This document shows, in pieces, positions 23,934 to 30,392 of a stretch of DNA of 36,162 nucleotides. This DNA is from Subdoligranulum sp. CAG:314 (GTDB lineage Bacteria; Bacillota; Clostridia; Christensenellales; CAG-314). The notes beneath the pieces were generated by a model. The model ran no database searches and was not told where the DNA came from. It saw only the letters and a list, made by a program, of their open reading frames with translations. The position numbers and the translations under genes were made by a program. Position 1 is the first letter of the stretch, and every line of letters starts with the position of its first letter. The DNA lies in NCBI GenBank assembly GCA_000437915.1, contig FR900996.1, positions 89,184 through 125,345 of the forward strand, in the 5' to 3' direction.

Positions 23934-25001
23934 ATGATTTTGGAAACGGAAAGATTAATGCTAAGAGAAATGACGCAATCGGATTTTGACGACCTCGCGG
24001 AAATGCTTTGCGACCCTGAGGTGATGTATGCTTACGAAAGAGATTTTTCCGAAGAAGACGTCGGGCAATGGCTTGACAATCAGCTGTCGCGCTACAAAAA
24101 ATACGGTTTCGGTATGTGGAGCGTGATTCTCAAACAAAGCGGAAATATGATAGGTCAGGCGGGAATTACAATGCAACCCTACAAGGACGGAGAGCTCCAC
24201 GAAATAGGTTATCTGTTCAAAAAAGCGTTCTGGCACAACGGATATGCGACGGAAGCGGCGCGCGCACTGAAAAATTACGCTTTTCAGACCTTGAAGCTGG
24301 ATGAAATTTTTTCCACAATCAGGACAAACAATTATCCGTCCATTGCCGTAGCGAAGCGCAACGGTATGGAATGTATAGATTGCTACGTCAAATACTATTA
24401 CGGAAAAGAGATGCCGCACTATTTGTTCAGAGCGACAAAAAAGCTCGAAGATATGCCGTTAAATGAACTGTGGCGCTTGTTCCCCATAGAGCTTATGCCG
24501 CACGACGACGGCTTTGCCCGCTTATTTTCGGAAGAAAAAAAATTTTTACTCGATTTGCTTCCCGAAAATAAAGTGTACAGAATCAGTCACATCGGCAGCA
24601 CGGCGATAAATTTTATTGCGGCAAAACCGATTGCGGACATTTTGCTTGAAACATACTCCTCTGCCTGTATGGAGCAAATTTGCGATATTCTGACCGAAAA
24701 CGGATATGTTTGCATGTCAAAAACAAAAGGCAGAATTTCACTCAACAAAGGCTACACAAAAAACGGTTATGCGGAAAAGGTATTTCACCTGCATTTAAGA
24801 ATAAAAGGAGACAACGACGAACTTTATTTTCGCGATTATCTTAACGAAAAACCCGAAATTGCCAAAAGTTACGAAAAATTGAAACTTACCTTGTCTGAAA
24901 AATACAAATACAACCGCGACGCATACACTCAGTCCAAAACAGAGTTTGTCTCCGACATAACCGAACGCGCGAAAAAATATTTCGGAAACAAATACAATTG
25001 A
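23934..25001 (+). CDS. GNAT acetyltransferase fused to a GrpB (UPF0157) domain
   Basis: 355 residues. Residues 1 to about 172 are a RimJ/RimL-type GNAT domain, beginning ETERLMLREMTQSDFDDLAE and carrying the acetyl-CoA loop region WHNGYATEAARAL. Residues from about 180 to 350 are a GrpB domain with HIGSTAINFIAAKPIADIL, a nucleotidyltransferase-like G-S block followed by D-x-L, and the family end LYFRDYLNEKPEIAKSYEKLK. GAGG lies 9 bases before ATG at 23934; the longer reading passes through the tRNA repeat. Substrates of both halves are unknown. An intact fusion suggests the acetylation and the GrpB activity concern one small molecule, but that is inference. Confidence 0.9.
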   Translation: MILETERLMLREMTQSDFDDLAEMLCDPEVMYAYERDFSEEDVGQWLDNQLSRYKKYGFGMWSVILKQSGNMIGQAGITMQPYKDGELHEIGYLFKKAFWHNGYATEAARALKNYAFQTLKLDEIFSTIRTNNYPSIAVAKRNGMECIDCYVKYYYGKEMPHYLFRATKKLEDMPLNELWRLFPIELMPHDDGFARLFSEEKKFLLDLLPENKVYRISHIGSTAINFIAAKPIADILLETYSSACMEQICDILTENGYVCMSKTKGRISLNKGYTKNGYAEKVFHLHLRIKGDNDELYFRDYLNEKPEIAKSYEKLKLTLSEKYKYNRDAYTQSKTEFVSDITERAKKYFGNKYN

Positions 25002-25033
25002 TTGTTTTTGCAAAGTAAAATTAAGATAGTTAA

Positions 25034-25065
25034 AACATGGGCAGCAAAAGCTGCCCATGTTTTTG
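25034..25065. terminator. Bidirectional terminator
   Basis: AACATGGGCAGC/GCTGCCCATGTT, 12 bp, AAAA loop, with T runs on both strands. It ends the GNAT-GrpB gene and the converging 25122 gene. Confidence 0.85.
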
Positions 25066-25121
25066 CTTTTGGAAAATTTCTTCCGCAATGTTTTATTGCC
25101 AAAACTTTAAGCCAAAATTTG

Positions 25122-25892
25122 TTAACCGTCTATCAGATTGTAGTTCAACAGAATGCGCTTTATTTTTATCGCGTTGGTTTCGCTTGCCTGAGCGTAATGA
25201 ATGGTGTTTTTGAAACCTATCCACATTATTTTGATGCCCGTTTCCGAGTCGTTTTTTACCGCCTCCGCAAACGCCTCAGCCATTACGCAACATTCGATAA
25301 TAAACGGCTTGGACATAAAAGTATCCAGCTTTATTTTTGCTTCAAATTCCGCTATTTCGTTAAGAATTGCCGTTTTAGCGGCGGAATCAAGGCGAAAAGC
25401 CGGCGGCGCAATTTTCAACGCGGACTCTTCGTCATAGTCTTCGTTTGAAGCAGCAGAACTGCCGAGATTTTTCAGCACCATCTCCCCCGCCCTTTTGAAG
25501 GGCTTGAGGACGGTGTCGCAGAATTTCGTGTAAGCGACGTTTGTGTCCTCGTCGTAAAAAAACTCCGTCAAAAATTCCAAAAGACTGCGCCTGCCGGAAT
25601 CAAATTCCGTCAAAAGACATACCGTGAAAGCGATTATCCTCTTTTTGTCGTTGGGCATTACAAATTTGCAAACGGATTTTCCGTTTTTGGTCAACACAAC
25701 GCGCGCCTTGTCGTATTCGTCGGCGTAGCTGACGTTTTTAAGCGTTTCGCCGACAACCGCAGTCAGCTCGGGAATGGTCGCCACGCATTTAAGCAAGCCG
25801 GAAATATGCCTGTCTGCAAGAATAAAACGGGAGTTGATTGCCTCCTCAACCCGCTGCGAAAACATACCGAGATTGTTTTTTTGATTGCTCAT
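25122..25892 (-). CDS. Hypothetical protein, function unknown
   Basis: 256 residues, soluble, mostly helical, no signal peptide or membrane segment. Visible parts: MSNQKNNLGMFSQRVEEAINSRF, a central helical region with LLEFLTEFFYDEDTNVAYTKF, an acidic linker near 150 (SNEDYDEESALK) and a C-terminal helical half. No catalytic motif or cysteine cluster is apparent, and I do not recognise the family. GAGG lies 7 bases before the ATG. It has its own promoter (25908-25936), back to back with the DUF4364 gene, and a terminator, so it is expressed alone. Confidence 0.75.
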   Translation of the reverse strand: MSNQKNNLGMFSQRVEEAINSRFILADRHISGLLKCVATIPELTAVVGETLKNVSYADEYDKARVVLTKNGKSVCKFVMPNDKKRIIAFTVCLLTEFDSGRRSLLEFLTEFFYDEDTNVAYTKFCDTVLKPFKRAGEMVLKNLGSSAASNEDYDEESALKIAPPAFRLDSAAKTAILNEIAEFEAKIKLDTFMSKPFIIECCVMAEAFAEAVKNDSETGIKIMWIGFKNTIHYAQASETNAIKIKRILLNYNLIDG

Positions 25893-25907
25893 ATATACCT
25901 CGCGAAT

Positions 25908-25936
25908 AGTTTAACACAATTTGTGTTTTTACTCAA
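25908..25936 (-). promoter_or_regulatory. Promoter of the 25122 gene
   Basis: Minus strand TTGAGT (25931-25936) and TAAACT (25908-25913) with a 17 bp spacer. Confidence 0.55.
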
Positions 25937-25962
25937 CAAAATAAAATCTTTTGCAAAAAAAG

Positions 25963-25991
25963 TTGTTTTATCGTCCGAAATATAGTACAAT
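25963..25991 (+). promoter_or_regulatory. Promoter of the DUF4364-type gene
   Basis: TTGTTT (25963-25968) and TACAAT (25986-25991) with a 17 bp spacer, divergent from the 25122 promoter. Confidence 0.6.
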
Positions 25992-26051
25992 CAATAAGCA
26001 AAGATTCTTTTGCTGTTTTTTTGCGCGTTTTTTTTCTGCGGAGGTAAAAGT

Positions 26052-26582
26052 TTGGCAATCTCTATGGACAGCACACAAAATAAATTGTTGCTTTTGTTCG
26101 TCTTCGATAAAATGGAGATGCCTTTAAGCGAACAAACTATTCTCGAAATGTGCTGCTCCGCCAACAATTGGATAAATTATATAGATTGCAAACAGGCATT
26201 GATGCAGTTAATCGACGCGAATTTTGTCGCCGCCGTCAACAAGGGCGCGTCAAACGAAGCTATGTACTCTATTACGCCGGAAGGCAGAATTTGTCTTGCA
26301 CATTTTTTCGTGCGCATTCCCTCCAGCCTGCGCGAGGTTGTAAGCGACAACGTCAAACTGAACAGGATGAACTACAAACGCAAACAGGAATACGCAAGCG
26401 ACTATCAAAAAAATCCCGACGGCACTTACGACGTGCTTCTTAAAATAATCGAACCTAACGAGCCGGCGCTTGAAATCAAAATCAACGTGCCCAACAGAAC
26501 TATTGCAAAACATATTGACAAAAAATGGGAAGAAAAAGCCGCCGGCGCTTTCAGAATAATTTACGATTATCTCATCGAATAG
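26052..26582 (+). CDS. DUF4364-type winged-helix protein
   Basis: 176 residues. The N-terminal half reads as a winged helix with NKLLLLFVFDKMEMPLSEQT, NWINYIDCKQALMQLIDANF and YSITPEGRICLAHF, and the C-terminal half is a beta-rich domain with LKIIEPNEPALEIKINVPN. This matches the DUF4364 family of Clostridia, predicted transcription factors of unknown ligand. I choose the TTG at 26052 because GGAGG precedes it by 8 bases; an ATG at 26064 is the alternative. It lies just before two tRNA-Leu genes with a separate promoter. Confidence 0.85.
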   Translation: MAISMDSTQNKLLLLFVFDKMEMPLSEQTILEMCCSANNWINYIDCKQALMQLIDANFVAAVNKGASNEAMYSITPEGRICLAHFFVRIPSSLREVVSDNVKLNRMNYKRKQEYASDYQKNPDGTYDVLLKIIEPNEPALEIKINVPNRTIAKHIDKKWEEKAAGAFRIIYDYLIE

Positions 26583-26621
26583 CAACTTGCAAAAATTTTT
26601 TTGACAATTCTCCAAGATTGC

Positions 26622-26650
26622 TTGACTAATCTGAAAACAAAAAGTATAAT
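26622..26650 (+). promoter_or_regulatory. Promoter of the tRNA-Leu pair
   Basis: TTGACT (26622-26627) and perfect TATAAT (26645-26650), 17 bp apart. Confidence 0.8.
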
Positions 26651-26666
26651 ATTTTAGCGTTGTTTT

Positions 26667-26750
26667 GCGAAGATGGCGGAATAGGCAGACGCGTACGTTT
26701 GAGGGGCGTATGGTAATACCGTGTGGGTTCAAGTCCCATTCTTCGCACCA
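26667..26750 (+). tRNA. tRNA-Leu(GAG)
   Basis: Class II; anticodon loop TTGAGGG gives GAG; acceptor GCGAAGA/TCTTCGC; CCA is encoded. Confidence 0.93.
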
Positions 26751-26754
26751 ACAA

Positions 26755-26841
26755 GCGGATGTGGCGGAATTGGCAGACGCGCTAGATTCAGGTTCTAGTG
26801 GTTTCACAGCCGTGCAGGTTCAAGTCCTGTCATCCGCACCA
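26755..26841 (+). tRNA. tRNA-Leu(CAG)
   Basis: Class II; anticodon loop TTCAGGT gives CAG; acceptor GCGGATG/CATCCGC; CCA is encoded. It is 4 bases from tRNA-Leu(GAG). Confidence 0.94.
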
Positions 26842-26848
26842 ATCGTAA

Positions 26849-26874
26849 GAGGTTCAATTCCTCAAGTCCCCCGA
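26849..26874 (+). pseudogene. Relic 3' end of a third tRNA
   Basis: GAGG-TTCAATT-CCTC (26849-26863) is a complete T arm with the conserved TTCAA loop. It is followed by seven acceptor-like bases (AAGTCCC), one discriminator-like C, and CGA in the CCA position. The 5' two thirds of the tRNA are missing: only seven bases separate it from tRNA-Leu(CAG). Confidence 0.6.
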
Positions 26875-26906
26875 TAAGCCTTGTTTTAAACGAGGCTTAT
26901 TTTTTT
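26874..26906 (+). terminator. Terminator of the tRNA-Leu pair
   Basis: ATAAGCCT/AGGCTTAT around an 11 nt loop, followed by T6. Confidence 0.85.
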
Positions 26907-27117
26907 GCAATAAAATTTAAAAAATCGACAGGTTATATTTTATCTCCAAGTTTTTCGCAATCGGATTCTAATCAGTCTTGCATATAAAATTGCCCGTAAT
27001 CCGTTTTGCAAAGCGATGAAAATTTTTAGAACGCTCTTTTTTTGATAAAAGCTCTGCTAAATTCAAATTGAGTTTATCCCATTCATTTTTTGCAACTCAT
27101 CAACTTATCTATTTTGT
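26907..27117. other. AT-rich intergenic region, no gene found
   Basis: No open frame of useful length with a ribosome site, no tRNA and no clear inverted repeat was seen on either strand. Confidence 0.6.
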
Positions 27118-27147
27118 TTGACAATCGGAGGCTGTTTGTAGTAAAAT
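27118..27147 (+). promoter_or_regulatory. Promoter of the MATE gene leader
   Basis: Perfect TTGACA (27118-27123) and TAAAAT (27142-27147) with an 18 bp spacer. The predicted start near 27154 leaves a 120 nt leader. Confidence 0.72.
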
Positions 27148-27153
27148 ACATAG

Positions 27154-27274
27154 CGTTGAACAGCAAATAAAAGCGTAGAATTTCAGCAGAGATTCTACGC
27201 TTATTTTTGTTCTTCGCAGGTTTCAGACGCTCTTTACTCCGACAAAGACGAATAATTTTTTCGGAGAAACATTT
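27154..27274 (+). promoter_or_regulatory. Attenuator-like leader of the MATE gene
   Basis: About 17 nt after the predicted start the leader forms a complete terminator, AAGCGTAGAAT (27171-27181) with ATTCTACGCTT (27192-27202) followed by TATTTTTG. Further down CTCCGA (27237-27242) can pair with TCGGAG (27261-27266), which contains the ribosome site of the MATE gene. So the leader carries a possible transcription stop and a possible translation block. No ligand-binding class was recognised and no antiterminator stem was found by eye. Confidence 0.55.
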
Positions 27275-28677
27275 ATGGCTTACTCTCAAAGCACGGAATT
27301 TTTGGGGAAAGAAAAAATTTCAAAGTTGATGCTTAAATTCTGTATCCCGTGCGTACTGTCTTTGCTTGTCAGCGCTCTTTATAATATAGTCGACCAAATT
27401 TTCATCGGCAACAGCGAGCTCTCTACCCTCGGCAACGCGGCAACCGGCGTTGTGTTTCCTATATTTATCATTGCGCAAGGAGTTGCCTGGTATTTCGGAG
27501 ACGGTTCAGCCGCTTATATCAACATTCATCAAGGCAAAGGCGATACAAACAAACTCCATAAGTGCGTTGGCACGGGCATATTCCTTACTTTAATCGCGAG
27601 CATTGTGTTGCTTGCCGTGCTTTACCCGTTGAAAACGCAAATTTTATACTTGTTCGGCGCGTCGGATAATACAATTGACTATGCAACTGAATATTTTGAC
27701 ATCATTCTCGGTTTTTCCCGATTTATATGCTGTCAAATATGATAAACGCCGTTATACGCGCGGACGGCAGTCCTACGTGGTCTATGCTCTCCATGCTTGT
27801 CGGCGCGATTGTCAATATTATACTCGACCCGGTTTTTATTTTTGTGTGCAAATGGGGTATGGCAGGCGCTGCCTGGGCTACCGTTATCGGACAGGTAATT
27901 TCTTTTTTAATCAGCATCGCATATTTGTTCTGCACAAAGACATTTAAGCTGACGCTTAAAAGCTTTATTCCGAATTTCAAGGTTTACGGCGAGGCGTTCA
28001 AGCTCGGAATTTCATCGCTGATTACGCAAATGACCATTGTTGTCATTTCGCTTGTGTGCAACATCATGCTTGCAAAATACGGCGCTGCCTCCGAATACGG
28101 CGCAGATATACCAATTGCCGTTATCGGAATTGAAAGTAAGGTTTTTACCGTCGTTATCAATATCGTGGTAGGTATTGTTCTCGGCTGTCAGCCAATAATC
28201 GGTTACAATGTCGGGGCAAAAAATTTTGAGCGAGTAAAAAAGCTGTATCGTTCTATTTTACTTTGTACGCTTGCCGTAGGACTTGCTTCAACGCTACTCT
28301 TTGAAATAGCCCCCGATTGGGTTGTGGGTATGTTCGGCAAGCCCACCAACATTCCGAATCCCGACGCCTATTGGGAGTTTGCCCGCAAAACTTTCCGCAT
28401 TTTTCTCTCGTTGGTGACCTTCACCTGCGTGATAAAGATGTCCTCTATTTTCTTTCAAGCCGTCGGCAAGCCTGTATTCGCGATTTCGACGTCTTTGATA
28501 AGAGACATAATCTGCTTTGTTCCGCTCGTCTGCACTTTGCCTCTTGCCTTCGAAATAGAAGGCATTTTAGCGGCTGCGCCTGTCGCCGACTTTATTGCCA
28601 TGATTGTTACTGTGATTTTAACCGTTATTTACTTCTCATCGATAAAAAAATCCAATCAGTTTCTTTTAACCGATTGA
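27275..28677 (+). pseudogene. MATE-family efflux transporter interrupted by a frameshift
   Basis: Two adjacent frames together encode one protein of about 467 residues with 12 membrane helices, the MATE (NorM/MepA) size. The first part (27275-27742) begins MAYSQSTEFLGKEKISKLML with VDQIFIGN; the second continues MLSNMINAVIRADGSP, a family hallmark, to 28677. The join lies at the run T5C3 (27712-27719), where one base is missing or two are extra; repair yields GF(F)PIYMLSN. Both halves look fully conserved, so a recent mutation, a sequencing error in a homopolymer, or phase variation are all possible. GGAG lies 9 bases before the ATG. MATE pumps export drugs or metabolites using Na+ or H+. Confidence 0.88.
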
Positions 28678-28704
28678 AAAGCCCGCACAAATATCGGGCA
28701 ACCG

Positions 28705-28739
28705 AAAACCCTAATCGAATTTGATACGATTAGGGTTTT
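28705..28739. terminator. Bidirectional terminator
   Basis: AAAACCCTAATCG/CGATTAGGGTTTT with a 9 nt loop and T runs both ways. It can end the MATE gene and the converging membrane-protein gene. The 74 bases to 28813 hold nothing else. Confidence 0.85.
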
Positions 28740-28813
28740 TTATCGGATTTTTTAAGCTCGCTCATTTTTAAACTTCGCCGCAGGTCGTTGCAGGCAGAAT
28801 AAAATTGTAAAAT

Positions 28814-30025
28814 TTAAATTGCGCTGTTTGATTGCTCTCGGTCGATTTCTTCCTCAGCAGGGCGCACCTCTTTTCTAAGTTCCGTGACAAATTTCACGTT
28901 GAGCGCATTGCCCAAAAACAACAAGGTTGCAGAGCACAGCGACCATGCGGAAGCGGGGAACAAAGCCGCCAAAACATACCCCACAGCCACAGACAATATG
29001 TACAAGGCGTAAACAATCCTCATCTTTTCCTTTTCATATTGTTTATATTTCCGAAAAATCCAAAGATTTTTAGCAAAAGCGGGATTTTCTTCCAACTCCG
29101 CCTTCTGCTGTTCTTCCAATTCTTTCAGTTTTTTATTATACGGCAGTGAAACGACAAAGGCGCACACAAACATCAGCGTTACCAAAAAGGGTTCAGCGAA
29201 TCCCCAAAGCGATACGCCGAAAATGAAGGGAGAAAAAAACACCAAAACAATTACGACGCCGCATAAAGCCGAAATAATGATGCCGAGCAATGCGGCTTTG
29301 GACTGCTTTTCGCCCAGCTTCTCCGCTTGTGAGCGTAAGGACAAGTTTGGATAAAGATAACGATAAGAGCGGGCGTTTTTATCCTCTTCCAAAGTATATT
29401 TATGCTCCCGTCCCTGAGCGGCGTCGATTGCCCTTGCCTCGTCGGCGGTCTCCGATTCCAGCGTTTTGCCGTCGATATTCTTTTTGCACTGCGCGGCAAA
29501 AATGAGCAACCAGGATACCAGCAAACACAATCCGAATAATAATCCGAATACTACGACACCTATGTGGCTGATTGCGCTCAAATCCTCGGATACGCAAACG
29601 TCGCAAACCACCGCCGCTATCAAAAAAACCACGCCGATACATGAAATTACAATCGGCCATTTCATAAATTTTTTCGAACGGGTATTGATTTCCCTAGTCT
29701 TTTCACGATAGCTTGCAACCTCAGGCATTTCGGTTGCCTGTCGGGGGCGGTTCAATATTCTGTTGTAGCTGTGCCTGAAAACGAAATGCAAAACAATCGT
29801 AGTCAAGCTTGCCGCAAGCAACAAAATCATTGTGACCAAAACAATCGTCAATTCCGACGTTTTGAGCGCATCGTCAAAAAGCAGCGCTTCAAGCACAATA
29901 ACAAAGCTAATCGCAACGGTAATAATCGCCGCTGCAAGCTTGGCGCAGTATAATCTGTACAGGCTTCTGCGTTCCCGCTCGTCGCTGACGGCGCGGGCAT
30001 ATTTTGCAAATTGTTTTTCAAACAT
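28814..30025 (-). CDS. Large polytopic membrane protein, function unknown
   Basis: 403 residues with about eight membrane segments arranged in pairs: two near 30-90, two near 125-180, two near 240-300 and two near 340-385. Long charged cytoplasmic-type linkers lie between, including KLKELEEQQKAELEENPAF, which looks helical or coiled-coil. The paired pattern suggests an internal repeat. Start ATG at 30025 has AAAGGG 9 bases upstream; a longer reading would begin before the promoter. It has its own TTGCAA/TATAAT promoter. No known transporter or enzyme motif was seen. Confidence 0.75.
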   Translation of the reverse strand: MFEKQFAKYARAVSDERERRSLYRLYCAKLAAAIITVAISFVIVLEALLFDDALKTSELTIVLVTMILLLAASLTTIVLHFVFRHSYNRILNRPRQATEMPEVASYREKTREINTRSKKFMKWPIVISCIGVVFLIAAVVCDVCVSEDLSAISHIGVVVFGLLFGLCLLVSWLLIFAAQCKKNIDGKTLESETADEARAIDAAQGREHKYTLEEDKNARSYRYLYPNLSLRSQAEKLGEKQSKAALLGIIISALCGVVIVLVFFSPFIFGVSLWGFAEPFLVTLMFVCAFVVSLPYNKKLKELEEQQKAELEENPAFAKNLWIFRKYKQYEKEKMRIVYALYILSVAVGYVLAALFPASAWSLCSATLLFLGNALNVKFVTELRKEVRPAEEEIDREQSNSAI

Positions 30026-30085
30026 TTTTACAATCCCTTTTACTCTTCGCAATAGCGAAAAACAACAGTATATAAACTCATATAT

Positions 30086-30114
30086 ATTATAGTAGTACAT
30101 TAAAAAAATTGCAA
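30086..30114 (-). promoter_or_regulatory. Promoter of the large membrane-protein gene
   Basis: Minus strand TTGCAA (30109-30114) and perfect TATAAT (30086-30091) with a 17 bp spacer; leader of about 55 nt. Confidence 0.75.
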
Positions 30115-30193
30115 GTATCGCCGTAATATTGATTAAAATGTGCATTGCAGCCTCTGATTTGATATAAAAACCGCACTTTTTTGTTGCAAAGTA

Positions 30194-30222
30194 TTGTTTT
30201 TTGAAAATTATTTTGATATACT
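30194..30222 (+). promoter_or_regulatory. Promoter of the giant lipoprotein gene
   Basis: TTGTTT (30194-30199) and TATACT (30217-30222), 17 bp apart. The predicted start, about 30228-30229, coincides with the first base of the leader's outer stem. Confidence 0.65.
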
Positions 30223-30228
30223 TTTAAC

Positions 30229-30365
30229 GCGCTATAACACAATCCAATATGTAGGTTACATCGGCATAGGTGTACCCTTATTCCTACATATTGGAAATTA
30301 TAGCGCAACTAATTAAGGGATACAACTTTGCGGGCGTTCCCTTAATAGGGGGCGCTCTTTTTTTT
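30229..30365 (+). promoter_or_regulatory. Riboswitch-like structured leader with terminator
   Basis: P1 pairs GCGCTATAA (30229-30237) with TTATAGCGC (30298-30306). P2 pairs CCAATATGTAGG (30244-30255) with CCTACATATTGG (30283-30294), perfect 12 bp, with a 27 nt loop that can form a short UACA/UGUA stem. Then ATTAAGGGA (30312-30320) pairs with TCCCTTAAT (30338-30346), and AGCGC (30302-30306) with GCGCT (30352-30356), followed by T9: a terminator. Two pairings are mutually exclusive. AGCGC belongs to P1 or to the terminator base, and UAAGGG (30314-30319) can pair with the P2 loop CCCUUA (30275-30280) or with the terminator. This is a typical aptamer plus expression-platform layout. It does not fit the c-di-GMP, purine, T-box, SAM or fluoride consensus I know. 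Confidence 0.65.
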
Positions 30366-30392
30366 TGAATTATTTTTTTGGAGGAAAACAAA

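Noticed and set aside
27154..27170. Leader peptide TTG-AAC-AGC-AAA-TAA before the MATE attenuator
   Set aside because: Four codons, no ribosome site, no regulatory codon run.
30229..30306. c-di-GMP (GEMM) or T-box identity for the lipoprotein leader
   Set aside because: The GEMM core and the T-box antiterminator bulge consensus are absent.
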